In this document: positions 49,936 through 58,648 of the stretch, one piece after another | Position numbering within the stretch: position 1 is the first letter of the stretch | Layout: the number at the start of each line of letters is the position of its first letter | Origin: Paracoccus denitrificans | GTDB lineage: Bacteria; Pseudomonadota; Alphaproteobacteria; Rhodobacterales; Rhodobacteraceae | Assembly (NCBI GenBank): GCA_003240735.1 | Contig: QFNE01000005.1 | Span: 1 to 64,000 of the forward strand | Reading direction: 5' to 3' | DNA: 64,000 bases | The notes under the pieces: generated by a model | The model's database searches: none | Told to the model about the DNA's origin: nothing | The model's input: the letters and a program-made list of their open reading frames with translations, nothing else | Position numbers and translations under genes: made by a program

Positions 49936-50952
49936 ATGTCCAACGCAAGTTCCACCCCCGCCAATGCGGCCCAGCCCGAGGATGCTGCTGTGCGCATCCA
50001 TCCCAAGGCCAGCGCGATCCGGGGGGTCCTGCTGCTGATCCTGCTGGGCGCGCTGCTGGTCGGACCGCTGGTGCTGTACCCTGTCTTCCTGATGAAGCTT
50101 TTGTGCTTTGCGCTCTTCGCGTCGGCCTTCAACTTGCTGCTGGGCTACACCGGCTTGTTGTCGTTCGGTCACGCGGCATTTTTCGGCGGGGCGGCTTATG
50201 TCACGGCGCATGCGGCCAAGGTCTGGGGCCTAACGCCAGAGCTGTCGATCATCCTGGGCGTCGGCGGGGCAGCAGTCCTTGGGCTGATCATCGGACTGAT
50301 CGCACTGCGCCGTCAGGGCATCTACTTCACCATGATCACCCTGGCACTGGCGCAGATGTTCTACTTCTTCTGCCTGCAGGCCAAGTTCACCCACGGCGAA
50401 GACGGCATCCAGTCCGTCCCGCGCGGCCATCTGTTCGGCCTGATCGACCTAAGCCATACGCTGACGATGTATTACTTTGTCCTGGCGGTGTTTCTGATCG
50501 GGATGCTGGTCATCTGGCGGTTTGTGAATTCACCCTTCGGGATGATCCTGAAATCAATTCGGGAAAACGAGAACCGCGCCATTTCGCTGGGTTATTCAGT
50601 CCAACGCTACAAGCTGATCGCGTTTGTCATGTCGGCGGCGCTGTCGGGTCTGGCGGGCGGCCTGAAGGCTCTGGTCTTCCAGTTCGCCACCCTGACCGAT
50701 GTCGCGTGGCAGATGTCGGGTGAGGTCGTGCTGATGACCCTGCTGGGGGGCATCGGCACGCTGATCGGCCCGATCTTCGGGGCGGGGCTGGTGGTGACGC
50801 TACAGAACTATCTGGCGACGTCGTCATTCCCGGTCACGATCATCACCGGCGCGGTGTTCATGATCTGCGTGCTGCTGTTCCGTCGCGGGCTTGTCGGCGA
50901 ATTCTACGCCTCGCGCCTTGGGCAGCGACTTGGCCTGAACCGGGGTAACTAA
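49936..50952 (+). CDS. branched-chain amino acid-type ABC permease (LivM type)
   Basis: 338 residues. After a 30-residue hydrophilic N-terminus come about ten hydrophobic segments. LivM features are FNLLLGYTGLLSFGHAAFFG, ALRRQGIYFTMITLALAQMF and the EAA-like loop LKSIRENENRAISLGYSVQR. It pairs with LivH. A 105-base gap follows before the GMC oxidoreductase gene, with only an imperfect GC-rich hairpin. Confidence 0.92.
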   Translation: MSNASSTPANAAQPEDAAVRIHPKASAIRGVLLLILLGALLVGPLVLYPVFLMKLLCFALFASAFNLLLGYTGLLSFGHAAFFGGAAYVTAHAAKVWGLTPELSIILGVGGAAVLGLIIGLIALRRQGIYFTMITLALAQMFYFFCLQAKFTHGEDGIQSVPRGHLFGLIDLSHTLTMYYFVLAVFLIGMLVIWRFVNSPFGMILKSIRENENRAISLGYSVQRYKLIAFVMSAALSGLAGGLKALVFQFATLTDVAWQMSGEVVLMTLLGGIGTLIGPIFGAGLVVTLQNYLATSSFPVTIITGAVFMICVLLFRRGLVGEFYASRLGQRLGLNRGN

Positions 50953-51057
50953 GGCGGGCGGTGCGGTCCGCCGCGCCACCCATCCCCAGATGCATCCGGA
51001 AGCCTGACCCATCCACCCTGACCCGCGCAGCCCAGCTGCCGCGATACGGAGACTGTC

Positions 51058-52653
51058 ATGGAAACCTACGACTATATCGTCATCGGGGCCGGGTCGGCCG
51101 GCTGCGTTGTCGCCAACCGCCTGTCGGCCGATCCGCGCAACCGCGTCCTGCTGCTGGAGGCTGGTGGCAAGGACAACTATCACTGGATCCACATTCCGGT
51201 CGGCTATCTTTACTGCATCGCCAACCCCCGCACCGACTGGTGCCTGTCGACCGAGGCCGAGGCCGGCCTGAACGGTCGCAGCATCGGTTATCCCCGGGGG
51301 CGGGTTCTGGGTGGATCATCGTCGATCAACGGCATGATCTACATGCGCGGACAGGCGACGGATTACGATCACTGGCGTCAGCTCGGATGCACCGGCTGGG
51401 GCTGGGATGATGTCCTGCCGATGTTCAAGCAACAGGAAAACTTCTATCGCGGGGCGTCTGATCTGCACGGTGCCGAGGGTGAACTGCGGGTGGAAAAGGC
51501 CCGCGTCACATGGGCGGTGCTGGATGCGTTTCTGGACGCCGCCGAGCAGGCGGGTATCCCTCGCACCGACGATTTCAACAAAGGCACGAACGAAGGCGGC
51601 GGCTATTTCGATGTGACTCAGCGCAACGGCTTTCGGTGGAGCGCGGCCAAGGCATTCCTGCGCCCTGCCCTCTCTCGACCGAACCTGCGTGTTCTGACCA
51701 AGGCCCAGGTCGTTCGCCTGATCGTCGAAGGGGGCGAGGTCCGGGGCGTCGAATACAGTCTGGGCGGGCAGACGCATCAGGCGCGCGCGCGTGCTGAAAC
51801 CGTGCTGTCGGCAGGGGCGATCGGGTCGCCCCATATCCTTGAACGTTCGGGAATCGGTGCGGGCGACGTTCTGTCCGACGCTGGCATCGACGTGATCCAC
51901 GAAGCGCCGGGTGTCGGGAACAATCTGCAGGATCACCTGCAACTGCGCCTGATCTACAAGGTCAAAGGCGTGCCGACGCTGAACGAAAAGGCCAGCCGCC
52001 TGTGGGGCAAGGCCTCCATCGGGCTGGAATATGCGTGGCGGCGGTCGGGCCCGATGTCGATGGCGCCCAGTCAGGTCGGCATCTTTACCCGGTCGGGTCC
52101 GGACAAGGACACGCCCGATCTGGAGTATCACGTACAGCCCGTTAGCCTGGACAAGTTCGGGGACGCCGTTCACGCCTTTCCTGCGATGACGGCGTCCGTC
52201 TGCAACCTGCGCCCCGAAAGCCGTGGATCGGTCCATGCCACAAGCGCAGACCCGGCGGCCGTCCCCCGCATCAAGCCGAACTACCTGTCGACCGAGGGCG
52301 ATCTGGATGTGGCCGCGCGCGCCATCCGTCTGACCCGCCAGATCGTGGCCGAACCCGCCTTCGCCCGCTTTTCGCCCGAAGAGTATCGCCCCGGCCCCGA
52401 ATACCAGACCGAGGCCGATCTGCGCCGCGCGGCAAGCGAGATCGGGACGACGATCTTTCACCCCGTCGGCACCTGTCGCATGGGAAGCGACCCGGAGGCC
52501 GTCGTCGACCCGCGCCTGCGGCTCAACGGTCTGGGCCGGCTGCGTGTCGTGGATGCATCGGTGATGCCGACGATCACCTCAGGGAACACCAACGCCCCAA
52601 CCATGATGATTGCCGAAAAGGCAGCCGCGATGATCCTTGCGGACAACCGCTAG
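51058..52653 (+). CDS. GMC-family FAD oxidoreductase (choline/alcohol dehydrogenase type)
   Basis: 531 residues. The FAD-binding motif YIVIGAGSAGCVVANRLS is at the N-terminus. GMC signature 1 appears as PRGRVLGGSSSINGMIYMRG and signature 2 as GAIGSPHILERSGIG. C-terminal HPVGTCRMG and SGNTNAPTMMIAEKAA hold the active-site His/Asn pair. It oxidises an alcohol to an aldehyde. Choline dehydrogenases share this layout, but no betaine genes are nearby. Because it sits downstream of the importer on the same strand, its substrate may be what the importer brings in (inference). The ribosome-binding site GGAG lies six bases upstream. Confidence 0.9.
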   Translation: METYDYIVIGAGSAGCVVANRLSADPRNRVLLLEAGGKDNYHWIHIPVGYLYCIANPRTDWCLSTEAEAGLNGRSIGYPRGRVLGGSSSINGMIYMRGQATDYDHWRQLGCTGWGWDDVLPMFKQQENFYRGASDLHGAEGELRVEKARVTWAVLDAFLDAAEQAGIPRTDDFNKGTNEGGGYFDVTQRNGFRWSAAKAFLRPALSRPNLRVLTKAQVVRLIVEGGEVRGVEYSLGGQTHQARARAETVLSAGAIGSPHILERSGIGAGDVLSDAGIDVIHEAPGVGNNLQDHLQLRLIYKVKGVPTLNEKASRLWGKASIGLEYAWRRSGPMSMAPSQVGIFTRSGPDKDTPDLEYHVQPVSLDKFGDAVHAFPAMTASVCNLRPESRGSVHATSADPAAVPRIKPNYLSTEGDLDVAARAIRLTRQIVAEPAFARFSPEEYRPGPEYQTEADLRRAASEIGTTIFHPVGTCRMGSDPEAVVDPRLRLNGLGRLRVVDASVMPTITSGNTNAPTMMIAEKAAAMILADNR

Positions 52654-52660
52654 CGTCGGG

Positions 52661-53698
52661 TCAGCCCGCCACGCGGCCCAGTTCGCGGATGTCTGCCGCC
52701 AGTTCGTCGACGCGGGCAACATCGGCGTCCCATGCGAACATGAACCGCGCACCGCCGCCGATGAAGGTGTAAAACCGCCAGCCCTTGCTGCGCAGCCCGT
52801 CCAGCACATGGGCCGGCGCCTTCAGAAAGACCGCGTTGGCCTGCACCGGGAACAGCGTGCCGACACCCGGCACATCGGCGACGCCTGATGCCAGTCGTGC
52901 CGCGCAGTCGTTGGCGTGCGCCGCATTCGACAGCCACACCCCGGTTTCGATCATGCCGACCCATGGCGCGGTCAGGAACCGCATCTTGGACGCCAACTGA
53001 CCCGCTTGCTTGCAACGGTAATCGAAATCTTCGGCCAGGGTGGTATCAAAAAACAGGATTGCTTCACCGACGCCCATGCCGTTCTTGGTGCCGCCAAAGC
53101 AGAGGACGTCCACCCCTGCGCGCCACGTCATATCGGCGGGCGAACACCCCAACGACGCGCAGGCGTTGGCGAACCGCGCACCGTCCATGTGCAGATGCAA
53201 CCCAAGCTCTCGGCAGACGTCTGAAATCGCGCGGATTTCGTCCAGCGAATAGACCTGACCGGTTTCCGTCGGCTGCGTGATCGTCACGGCGCGTGGCTTT
53301 GGGAAATGGATATCGGACCGGCTGTTGGCCACCGCGCGGATCGCCTCTGCCGTCAGCTTTTCGCCCGGGACGGACAGAAGCTTTGATCCGTTGGAAAAGA
53401 ACTCTGGCGCGCCGCACTCGTCGGTTTCGACATGGGCCGAGGCCGAACAGATCACGCTGTGATAGGACTGACAAAGGGCCGCCAGCGCCATCGAATTGGC
53501 CGCCGTGCCGTTGAAGGCAAAGAACACCTCGCACCCGGTTTCAAAGAGCGCGCGGAAGTCGTCCGACGCGCGGTGGGTCCACGGATCGTCGCCGTAGGCT
53601 GACGCATGACCCGTATTGGCGGCCTCCATCGCGGCCCAAGCCTCGGGGCAGATGCCGGCGTAGTTGTCGCTTGCGAATTGCTGCTTCTCGGGTCGCAT
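52661..53698 (-). CDS. low-specificity L-threonine aldolase
   Basis: 345 residues from ATG at 53698. The fold-type I PLP enzyme shows FASDNYAGICPEAWAAM and AYGDDPWTHRA at the N-terminus. HMDGARFANACASLG holds the PLP-contacting Asp and Arg, and the PLP-binding lysine is Lys205 in CFGGTKNGMGV. It splits L-threonine or allo-threonine to glycine and acetaldehyde. Its stop lies eight bases beyond the convergent oxidoreductase gene. The frame extends upstream to 53827 without a start signal. Confidence 0.93.
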   Translation of the reverse strand: MRPEKQQFASDNYAGICPEAWAAMEAANTGHASAYGDDPWTHRASDDFRALFETGCEVFFAFNGTAANSMALAALCQSYHSVICSASAHVETDECGAPEFFSNGSKLLSVPGEKLTAEAIRAVANSRSDIHFPKPRAVTITQPTETGQVYSLDEIRAISDVCRELGLHLHMDGARFANACASLGCSPADMTWRAGVDVLCFGGTKNGMGVGEAILFFDTTLAEDFDYRCKQAGQLASKMRFLTAPWVGMIETGVWLSNAAHANDCAARLASGVADVPGVGTLFPVQANAVFLKAPAHVLDGLRSKGWRFYTFIGGGARFMFAWDADVARVDELAADIRELGRVAG

Positions 53699-53857
53699 CG
53701 GTGGCCTTCGGTGGCTGTGGTGACAGGGGTTCACCCGATGCCTCATCACGCCGCAATGAGCAAGGTTGCCCCGCGCCGTCCGTTTTCTGGTTGGCAGATC
53801 ACCGGTGACGACCTGCTCTACCCACATCGCACCGCGTCGTGATGATGGAGAAAACCA

Positions 53858-53931
53858 TGGAGGCGGGTACCGGAATCGAACCGGTCTTCACGGATTTGCA
53901 ATCCGCTGCGTAACCTCTCCGCCAACCCGCC
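53858..53931 (-). tRNA. tRNA-Cys (GCA)
   Basis: 74 nucleotides including an encoded CCA. The cloverleaf is complete: a 7-bp acceptor stem (GGCGGGT/ACCCGCC), an anticodon loop TTGCAAA with anticodon GCA, and a T arm ACCGG-TTCGATT-CCGGT. It lies between the threonine aldolase gene (same strand, 160 bases downstream) and the divergent methyltransferase gene. No attachment-site duplication was seen beside it. Confidence 0.95.
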
Positions 53932-54044
53932 GCCTCAAGGTGTGGCAGGGAATAGGATATCGCGCGACGTCGTGCAAGCGCGCCGTTGCCCAAGGGCGGC
54001 TTTCATGGCAAGACGCCCTGACAACAAGACCGGAGCAAATGAGC

Positions 54045-54698
54045 ATGTCCGATTTCGCTCGGCGCCGCGAGATGATGGTGGATACCCAAGTCCGCCCGAA
54101 CGACGTCACCAAATATCCCGTGATCGCTGCGATGCTGCGGGTGCCGCGTGAAAACTTCGTCCCTGACAACCGTCGGGACGTCGCCTATTCCGGCGAAAAC
54201 CTGGCAATCGGCTCGGACCGAGTCCTGCTGGAGCCGCGCAGCTTTTCCAAGATGATCGACGCGCTGGATTTGCAGCCGACTGATCTGATGCTGGATCTGG
54301 CCTGCGGCTACGGCTACGGCGCGGCGGTCCTGTCCCATCTGGTCCAGGCCGTCGTCGCGGTCGAGGATGATGAGCGTCTGTCCGGCGAGGCCGAGGCCCG
54401 CTTGGCCAAGGAAGGCTGCGACAACGTCGTCGTGGTCACTGCCCCCCTGACCGAAGGTGCGCCTGCACAAGGCCCCTATGATGCAATCCTGATCGAGGGC
54501 GGTATTCAAGAGCTTCCCCCCGCCATCGCGGACCAACTGGCCGAGGGTGGCCGGATCGTCGCGCTGTTTCAGCAGGGTGGCCTTGGCGTGGTGCAGCTTG
54601 GCACCAAGATCGATGGCCGGGTCAACTGGCGCTATATCTTTAACGCGCATGCGCCGGTCCTGCCGGGTATGGGCATCCGCTCGGAGTTCGCCCTATGA
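54045..54698 (+). CDS. PCMT-like methyltransferase, divergent paralogue
   Basis: 217 residues from ATG at 54045 (GGAG nine bases upstream; another ATG at 54039). It starts SDFARRREMMVDTQVRPNDV and has the PCMT fold. The SAM-binding motif reads LDLACGYGYGAAVLS instead of LEIGTGSGYQAAVLS, and the isoaspartate-binding ISQPS segment is replaced by LEPRSFSKM. It is therefore unlikely to repair isoaspartate; the true Pcm is encoded at 57968. Its last four bases overlap the tolC start. Orthologues annotated as PCMT commonly precede tolC in this order (recalled, not checked). Substrate unknown. Confidence 0.85.
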   Translation: MSDFARRREMMVDTQVRPNDVTKYPVIAAMLRVPRENFVPDNRRDVAYSGENLAIGSDRVLLEPRSFSKMIDALDLQPTDLMLDLACGYGYGAAVLSHLVQAVVAVEDDERLSGEAEARLAKEGCDNVVVVTAPLTEGAPAQGPYDAILIEGGIQELPPAIADQLAEGGRIVALFQQGGLGVVQLGTKIDGRVNWRYIFNAHAPVLPGMGIRSEFAL

Positions 54699-56083
54699 CA
54701 ATCAAGCGCATCCGCACCGGTCTTGCCGCATCCGTTCTGGCATTGGCGACGGCGTTCCCAGCTTGGGCCGAGTCTCTCGCGGATACGATGGTCGCGGCCT
54801 ACCGCCATTCGTCGCTGCTGGACCAGAACCGGGCTGTTCTGCGCGCCGCCGATGAAGACGTGGCAAGCGCGATGGCGCAGCTTCGCCCGGTGATCCAGTG
54901 GTCGCTGAACCACGATTTCACGCAGGTCGACGGTTCGGAAAGCACATCGGATTCTTTTGCCATCGCGATGAGCTATACCCTTTATGACTGGGGCCGCAGC
55001 CAGTATGGTATTGATATTGCCAAGGAAACCGTCCTTGCCACGCGTGAGGGCCTTGTCGCTGTCGAACAGGACGTTCTGCTGAACGCGGTTCAGGCCTATC
55101 TGGATGTTCGGTCGGCTGAACAGCAGGTCGCACTGCAGCAGAACTCTGTCCGGCTTCTGTCGCAGGAACGTCAGGCAGCGCAGGACCGCTTTGACGTGGG
55201 TGAGATCACGACCACCGACGTGTCGCTGGCGGACGCGCAGCTTGCCGCAACCCGCGCCTCGCTCGCCTCGGCGCAGGGGCAGTTGGAAGTCGCGCGCGAA
55301 TCGTTCAAGGCAGCAACCGGACGCGCCCCCGGCGATCTGTCGCAGCCCCCGGCTTTGCCGAAACTGCCTGCATCGGTGACGGCGGCGCAACAGACCGCGC
55401 AGCGCAAGCACCCATCGATTCTGCAGGCTCAGCGGGGGGCGGCTGCCGCGGAGCTAGGCGTTGCCGCTGCTGCGGCTGAACGCAACCCATCGCTGACCGG
55501 CACAGCGTCGGTCGGGCGCAGCCGTGCACCTAGCCAGATCACCGGCGAAAAGCAGACGCGTGACACCGCCGCCGTCGGCCTGACGATGAGCCAGACGATC
55601 TACTCCGGTGGCCGCCTTCCTGCCGCACATCGCAAGGCCATGGCCAACCGGGATTCGGCGCGTGCACAGGTGTTGACCTCGTCGCGCAACGTCAATCAGG
55701 CGGTGGCGACCTCATGGGCCAATATCTCTGTGGCCCGGGCGCAGATCGGCGCCATTGATGAACAGATCAACGCCGCGCAGCTGGCCTATAACGGTGTTCG
55801 CGAAGAAGCGACGCTGGGCGCGCGGACAACGCTGGACGTCCTCGACGCCGAGCAGGACCTGCTGCAGGCGCGCGCCGACAAGATCACGGCTGAGGCCAAT
55901 CTGCAGTTAGCACATTATCAACTGTTGTCCTCTATGGGTTTGCTGACGGTACAAGACCTGAAGCTGGGAGTTCCCACCTATGACCCATCGGCCTATTACT
56001 CGGCTGTGCGTGACGCGCCCTACACCAGCACGCAAGGCCAAAGCCTTGACCGCGTGCTGCGCGCGATCGGCAAATCGAACTGA
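54695..56083 (+). CDS. tolC: TolC-family outer membrane efflux protein
   Basis: 462 residues. The signal peptide ends ATAFPAWA, near residue 24. Two homologous outer-membrane-efflux repeats show the TolC pattern of long helices with Asp/Gln-rich turns (SLADTMVAAYRHSSLLDQNR, VDGSESTSDSF, then GEKQTRDTAAVGLTMSQTIY). Three copies assemble an outer-membrane channel with a periplasmic tunnel for type I secretion or RND/MFS pumps. No pump or adaptor gene is adjacent; the MsbA-like exporter at 62608 is not an obvious partner. It is coupled to the methyltransferase gene by an ATGA overlap. Confidence 0.93.
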   Translation: MTIKRIRTGLAASVLALATAFPAWAESLADTMVAAYRHSSLLDQNRAVLRAADEDVASAMAQLRPVIQWSLNHDFTQVDGSESTSDSFAIAMSYTLYDWGRSQYGIDIAKETVLATREGLVAVEQDVLLNAVQAYLDVRSAEQQVALQQNSVRLLSQERQAAQDRFDVGEITTTDVSLADAQLAATRASLASAQGQLEVARESFKAATGRAPGDLSQPPALPKLPASVTAAQQTAQRKHPSILQAQRGAAAAELGVAAAAAERNPSLTGTASVGRSRAPSQITGEKQTRDTAAVGLTMSQTIYSGGRLPAAHRKAMANRDSARAQVLTSSRNVNQAVATSWANISVARAQIGAIDEQINAAQLAYNGVREEATLGARTTLDVLDAEQDLLQARADKITAEANLQLAHYQLLSSMGLLTVQDLKLGVPTYDPSAYYSAVRDAPYTSTQGQSLDRVLRAIGKSN

Positions 56084-56089
56084 CATCCT

Positions 56090-56107
56090 GACCGGCGGGT
56101 GCCGGTC
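56090..56107 (+). promoter_or_regulatory. hairpin at the start of the PopZ-like gene
   Basis: A 7-bp stem GACCGGC/GCCGGTC with loop GGGT ends one base before the ATG at 56108. It also follows the tolC stop by seven bases. It could hide the ribosome site or act as a weak terminator of tolC; no clear Shine-Dalgarno precedes the ATG. Confidence 0.35.
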
Positions 56108-56824
56108 ATGAGCGGGGTGTTCGGCACGACCGCACCCCGCGTCCCACGTCCGGGTGAAATCGCGGACGATGCGGCCGATGTCCTGGCCTCCATACGACGC
56201 CTGATCGCGCAGGATGAAGGGCGTCAGAAGCCCGCTGAGGCCGCCCCTGTGCCCCACCTGCGCGCAGTGGAACCGACGCTGCCACCGCCTTTGCGGCTTG
56301 AGCCTGAAACGCTTGTGCCACCTGTGGATCTGCCCCGGCACCTGACGGAAAGTGTGCCCGCGTCGACACCTGCGCCGCAGTCGTCCGAAAGTGAATCGAC
56401 GATGCCAGCCCCGTCAGCCCCCACCTGCGACATGTCGGACTGGACGAACCTGACCGTCACCCCTGCCCCATCCGCCGCGCCACAGATCTTCCTGGTCGAG
56501 GACGCCGTACTGGGCGCGGACAGCACGACGTCTGTAGACGCCGCCACTGACGCGGCAGACACCGCAAGGGCGCCGCAGCCTGCGCAAGCGGCACCGTCAG
56601 GGTCTGAACCGACCCTGTCAGTGATGACGCAGGTAGCCCCGTCCCCTGCGCGCAACCTATTCGCGCCGCAGGGTGATACGCTGACCCGCGACATCCGGCA
56701 GGCGATCCGCGATGAGTTGCAGGGAGAGTTGGGGGAGCGGCTGACAGGACATCTGCGCGCGATGATCGCAGAAGAGGTTGCACGCGCGCGCGACCTGACC
56801 AAAGGCAGCATCAGCGCCTGTTAA
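56108..56824 (+). CDS. PopZ-like (DUF2497-related) protein
   Basis: 238 residues from ATG at 56108 (GTG at 56099 is possible). An N-terminal helix DVLASIRRLIAQDE is the signature of PopZ/DUF2497 proteins. A Pro/Ala/Ser-rich acidic region of about 150 residues follows, then a C-terminal helical block DIRQAIRDELQGELGERLTG that may serve oligomerisation. In Caulobacter, PopZ forms a polar hub that holds the chromosome origin. This member lacks the classic C-terminal sequence, so the relationship is approximate. It follows tolC by 24 bases. Confidence 0.65.
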   Translation: MSGVFGTTAPRVPRPGEIADDAADVLASIRRLIAQDEGRQKPAEAAPVPHLRAVEPTLPPPLRLEPETLVPPVDLPRHLTESVPASTPAPQSSESESTMPAPSAPTCDMSDWTNLTVTPAPSAAPQIFLVEDAVLGADSTTSVDAATDAADTARAPQPAQAAPSGSEPTLSVMTQVAPSPARNLFAPQGDTLTRDIRQAIRDELQGELGERLTGHLRAMIAEEVARARDLTKGSISAC

Positions 56825-56854
56825 GGCGGTGATGCTGAACCCGGGGCGTTTCGG

Positions 56855-57940
56855 TCAGTTCAAGTATTTCTCGGGGTCGACACTTTCAAAGCCGTTGCGA
56901 ACTTCAAAATGAACCGGACCGCTGTTGCGGGCCTTGCCGATTTGTTGCCCAGCCTTGACCTGCTGGCCTTTCTCGACCGCCAGACCGTCGATCCCGGCAT
57001 AGACCGTCAGCATGTTGTCGCTGTGGCGGACAACGACGATCGGGGTGCCTTCGGTGTCGCGGGTGACAGCGGCCACGGTGCCACTGCCCGCAGCCTTCAC
57101 CGGGGCCCCCGGCGCGGCGGAAATGTCGATACCTTCGTTACGGCCTTTGGCATACGCGCGTGAAATCGAACCTGCGACCGGCATCGCGAACCGACCGCTA
57201 CCGGATGCAGCGGTCCGGGTCTTGCCCAGATCAGGCGCCTGCGAAGGGGCAATCGGTTTCGACGCGGGCACTGTCGTCTCGCTGGGCAAGGGTTTGGCGG
57301 CCGACGGGGGCTCTGGCGTCGGGCTGCCTGCACCGGGTGCCGTCACCTGATTGGATGCCACTACGGCACCGGCCGCCGGGACGTTCAGACGTTGGCCTGT
57401 CCGGATCGACATGCTTTCGGGCAGACCGTTCGCGCGTGCCAGATCCTGAATGGTCACGCCGTATTTGCGCGCGACAGACCAGGCGGTCTCTCCTGCCGCG
57501 ACGGTGTGCACGCGCGCCGCCGCGGCGGCGGGTGCGGCTGCCGGGGCGGTCGCGGACGGTGCGGCAGACGCCGCGGCCGCGTTGGGGTTGACGGTGATGG
57601 TCGCCGCGGGAACGGTCACGCCCCCGGCTGGCGCGCCCGGCACCGCTGTCTGTTTGACGCCCTGCCCGGCAAACGGGTCGCGCACCTGTGCCTGACCCGC
57701 GACTGGTGCCGCCCCGCCTGCCGTCCCCGCACCCGCGCCGCTCGCGTTCACGGTGATGCCCGGAATACGCAGCCCGGCAAAGCTTTGTTCGGCGCTTTGC
57801 GACATCCGGGCCAACGGCCCCGGATCCATGTTGACCTGGGGGGTGTTGACCGCCACGCCACCTTGCGGCGTGCAGGCGGCCAGCAGCGCAGCGGCACCGA
57901 TGGCACCCACCCACGCACGGCGTCTTGTGTCAAAAATCAT
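56855..57940 (-). CDS. nlpD: NlpD-like lipoprotein with LysM and degenerate M23 domain
   Basis: 361 residues. The lipobox LLAAC places the lipidated Cys at 23. A LysM domain (about 143-188, VHTVAAGETAWSVARKYGVT) binds peptidoglycan. The C-terminal LytM/M23 domain (about 255-360) lacks its Zn ligands: the usual HxGxD is NEGID, YxH reads YAGID and HLHFE is PVHFE. It is thus inactive and should activate an amidase, as E. coli NlpD activates AmiC. It is the last gene of the surE-pcm-nlpD operon, 27 bases after pcm. Confidence 0.9.
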   Translation of the reverse strand: MIFDTRRRAWVGAIGAAALLAACTPQGGVAVNTPQVNMDPGPLARMSQSAEQSFAGLRIPGITVNASGAGAGTAGGAAPVAGQAQVRDPFAGQGVKQTAVPGAPAGGVTVPAATITVNPNAAAASAAPSATAPAAAPAAAAARVHTVAAGETAWSVARKYGVTIQDLARANGLPESMSIRTGQRLNVPAAGAVVASNQVTAPGAGSPTPEPPSAAKPLPSETTVPASKPIAPSQAPDLGKTRTAASGSGRFAMPVAGSISRAYAKGRNEGIDISAAPGAPVKAAGSGTVAAVTRDTEGTPIVVVRHSDNMLTVYAGIDGLAVEKGQQVKAGQQIGKARNSGPVHFEVRNGFESVDPEKYLN

Positions 57941-57967
57941 CTGCCCGTCCTTACCTTGCGTCGGGGG

Positions 57968-58648
57968 TCATGTCTGTCCCAACCCCTCGACCAGCGGCAC
58001 AAAGCGCACCTGCCGCAGTTCATCGTAATCATAGCCCGTATCCGTCCGCGTCACCCGGATCAGCGTTTGCACCGCATCCGACTGTCCGACAGGAACGATC
58101 ATGATACCGCCGATCTTCAGTTGCGACAACAGCGGGCCGGGCGGGTCCTCGGCCGCGGCGGTCACCATGATGCGATCAAACGGCGCCTGTTCCGGCAGCC
58201 CGAATGATCCATCCGCGACGCGGGCCGTGATGTTGCGCAGGCCGAGCTTGCGAAAGACGCCTTCCGCCTCGACGACAAGACGCCGATGGCGGTCGACGGT
58301 CAGGACCCGACGGCACAGAACGGACAGGACGGCCGCCTGGTATCCGGACCCGGTGCCGATCTCCAGCACGGTATCGCGGGGGCCGGGGTTCAATGCCTGG
58401 CTCATCAGTCCGACGACCGAGGGCTGGCTGATCGTCTGCCCGCAGGCGATCGGCAAGGGCGTGTCCTCATACGCGCGGTCTTCGAAATGGCCCCGCACGA
58501 ACGCCCCGCGGTCGATCCGCTCCATCGCGTCCAGCACCCGCGGCTCGGTCACACCGCGCGATCGCAGCGCGAACAGGAACCGCATCTTGCGTTCTGCGGG
58601 ACCTTCGGGATCGTGTGCGTCTGCAGGATCACCGCTGTCGGACATCAC
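57968..58648 (-). CDS. pcm: protein-L-isoaspartate O-methyltransferase
   Basis: 226 residues. The sequence has the SAM motif VLEIGTGSGYQAAVLS (about residue 95), the upstream acceptor-binding region CGQTISQPSVVGLMSQAL and the ARVADGSFGLPEQAPFDRIM block. It methylates L-isoaspartyl residues in aged proteins so they can revert to aspartate. It overlaps the surE stop by four bases and precedes nlpD, the classical stationary-phase survival cluster. Confidence 0.95.
   Translation of the reverse strand: MMSDSGDPADAHDPEGPAERKMRFLFALRSRGVTEPRVLDAMERIDRGAFVRGHFEDRAYEDTPLPIACGQTISQPSVVGLMSQALNPGPRDTVLEIGTGSGYQAAVLSVLCRRVLTVDRHRRLVVEAEGVFRKLGLRNITARVADGSFGLPEQAPFDRIMVTAAAEDPPGPLLSQLKIGGIMIVPVGQSDAVQTLIRVTRTDTGYDYDELRQVRFVPLVEGLGQT

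Noticed and set aside
53858..53931. tRNA-Cys as an integration site
   Set aside because: Neither side shows a duplicated tRNA end, integrase or compositional change; the plasmid relic is over 40 kb away.
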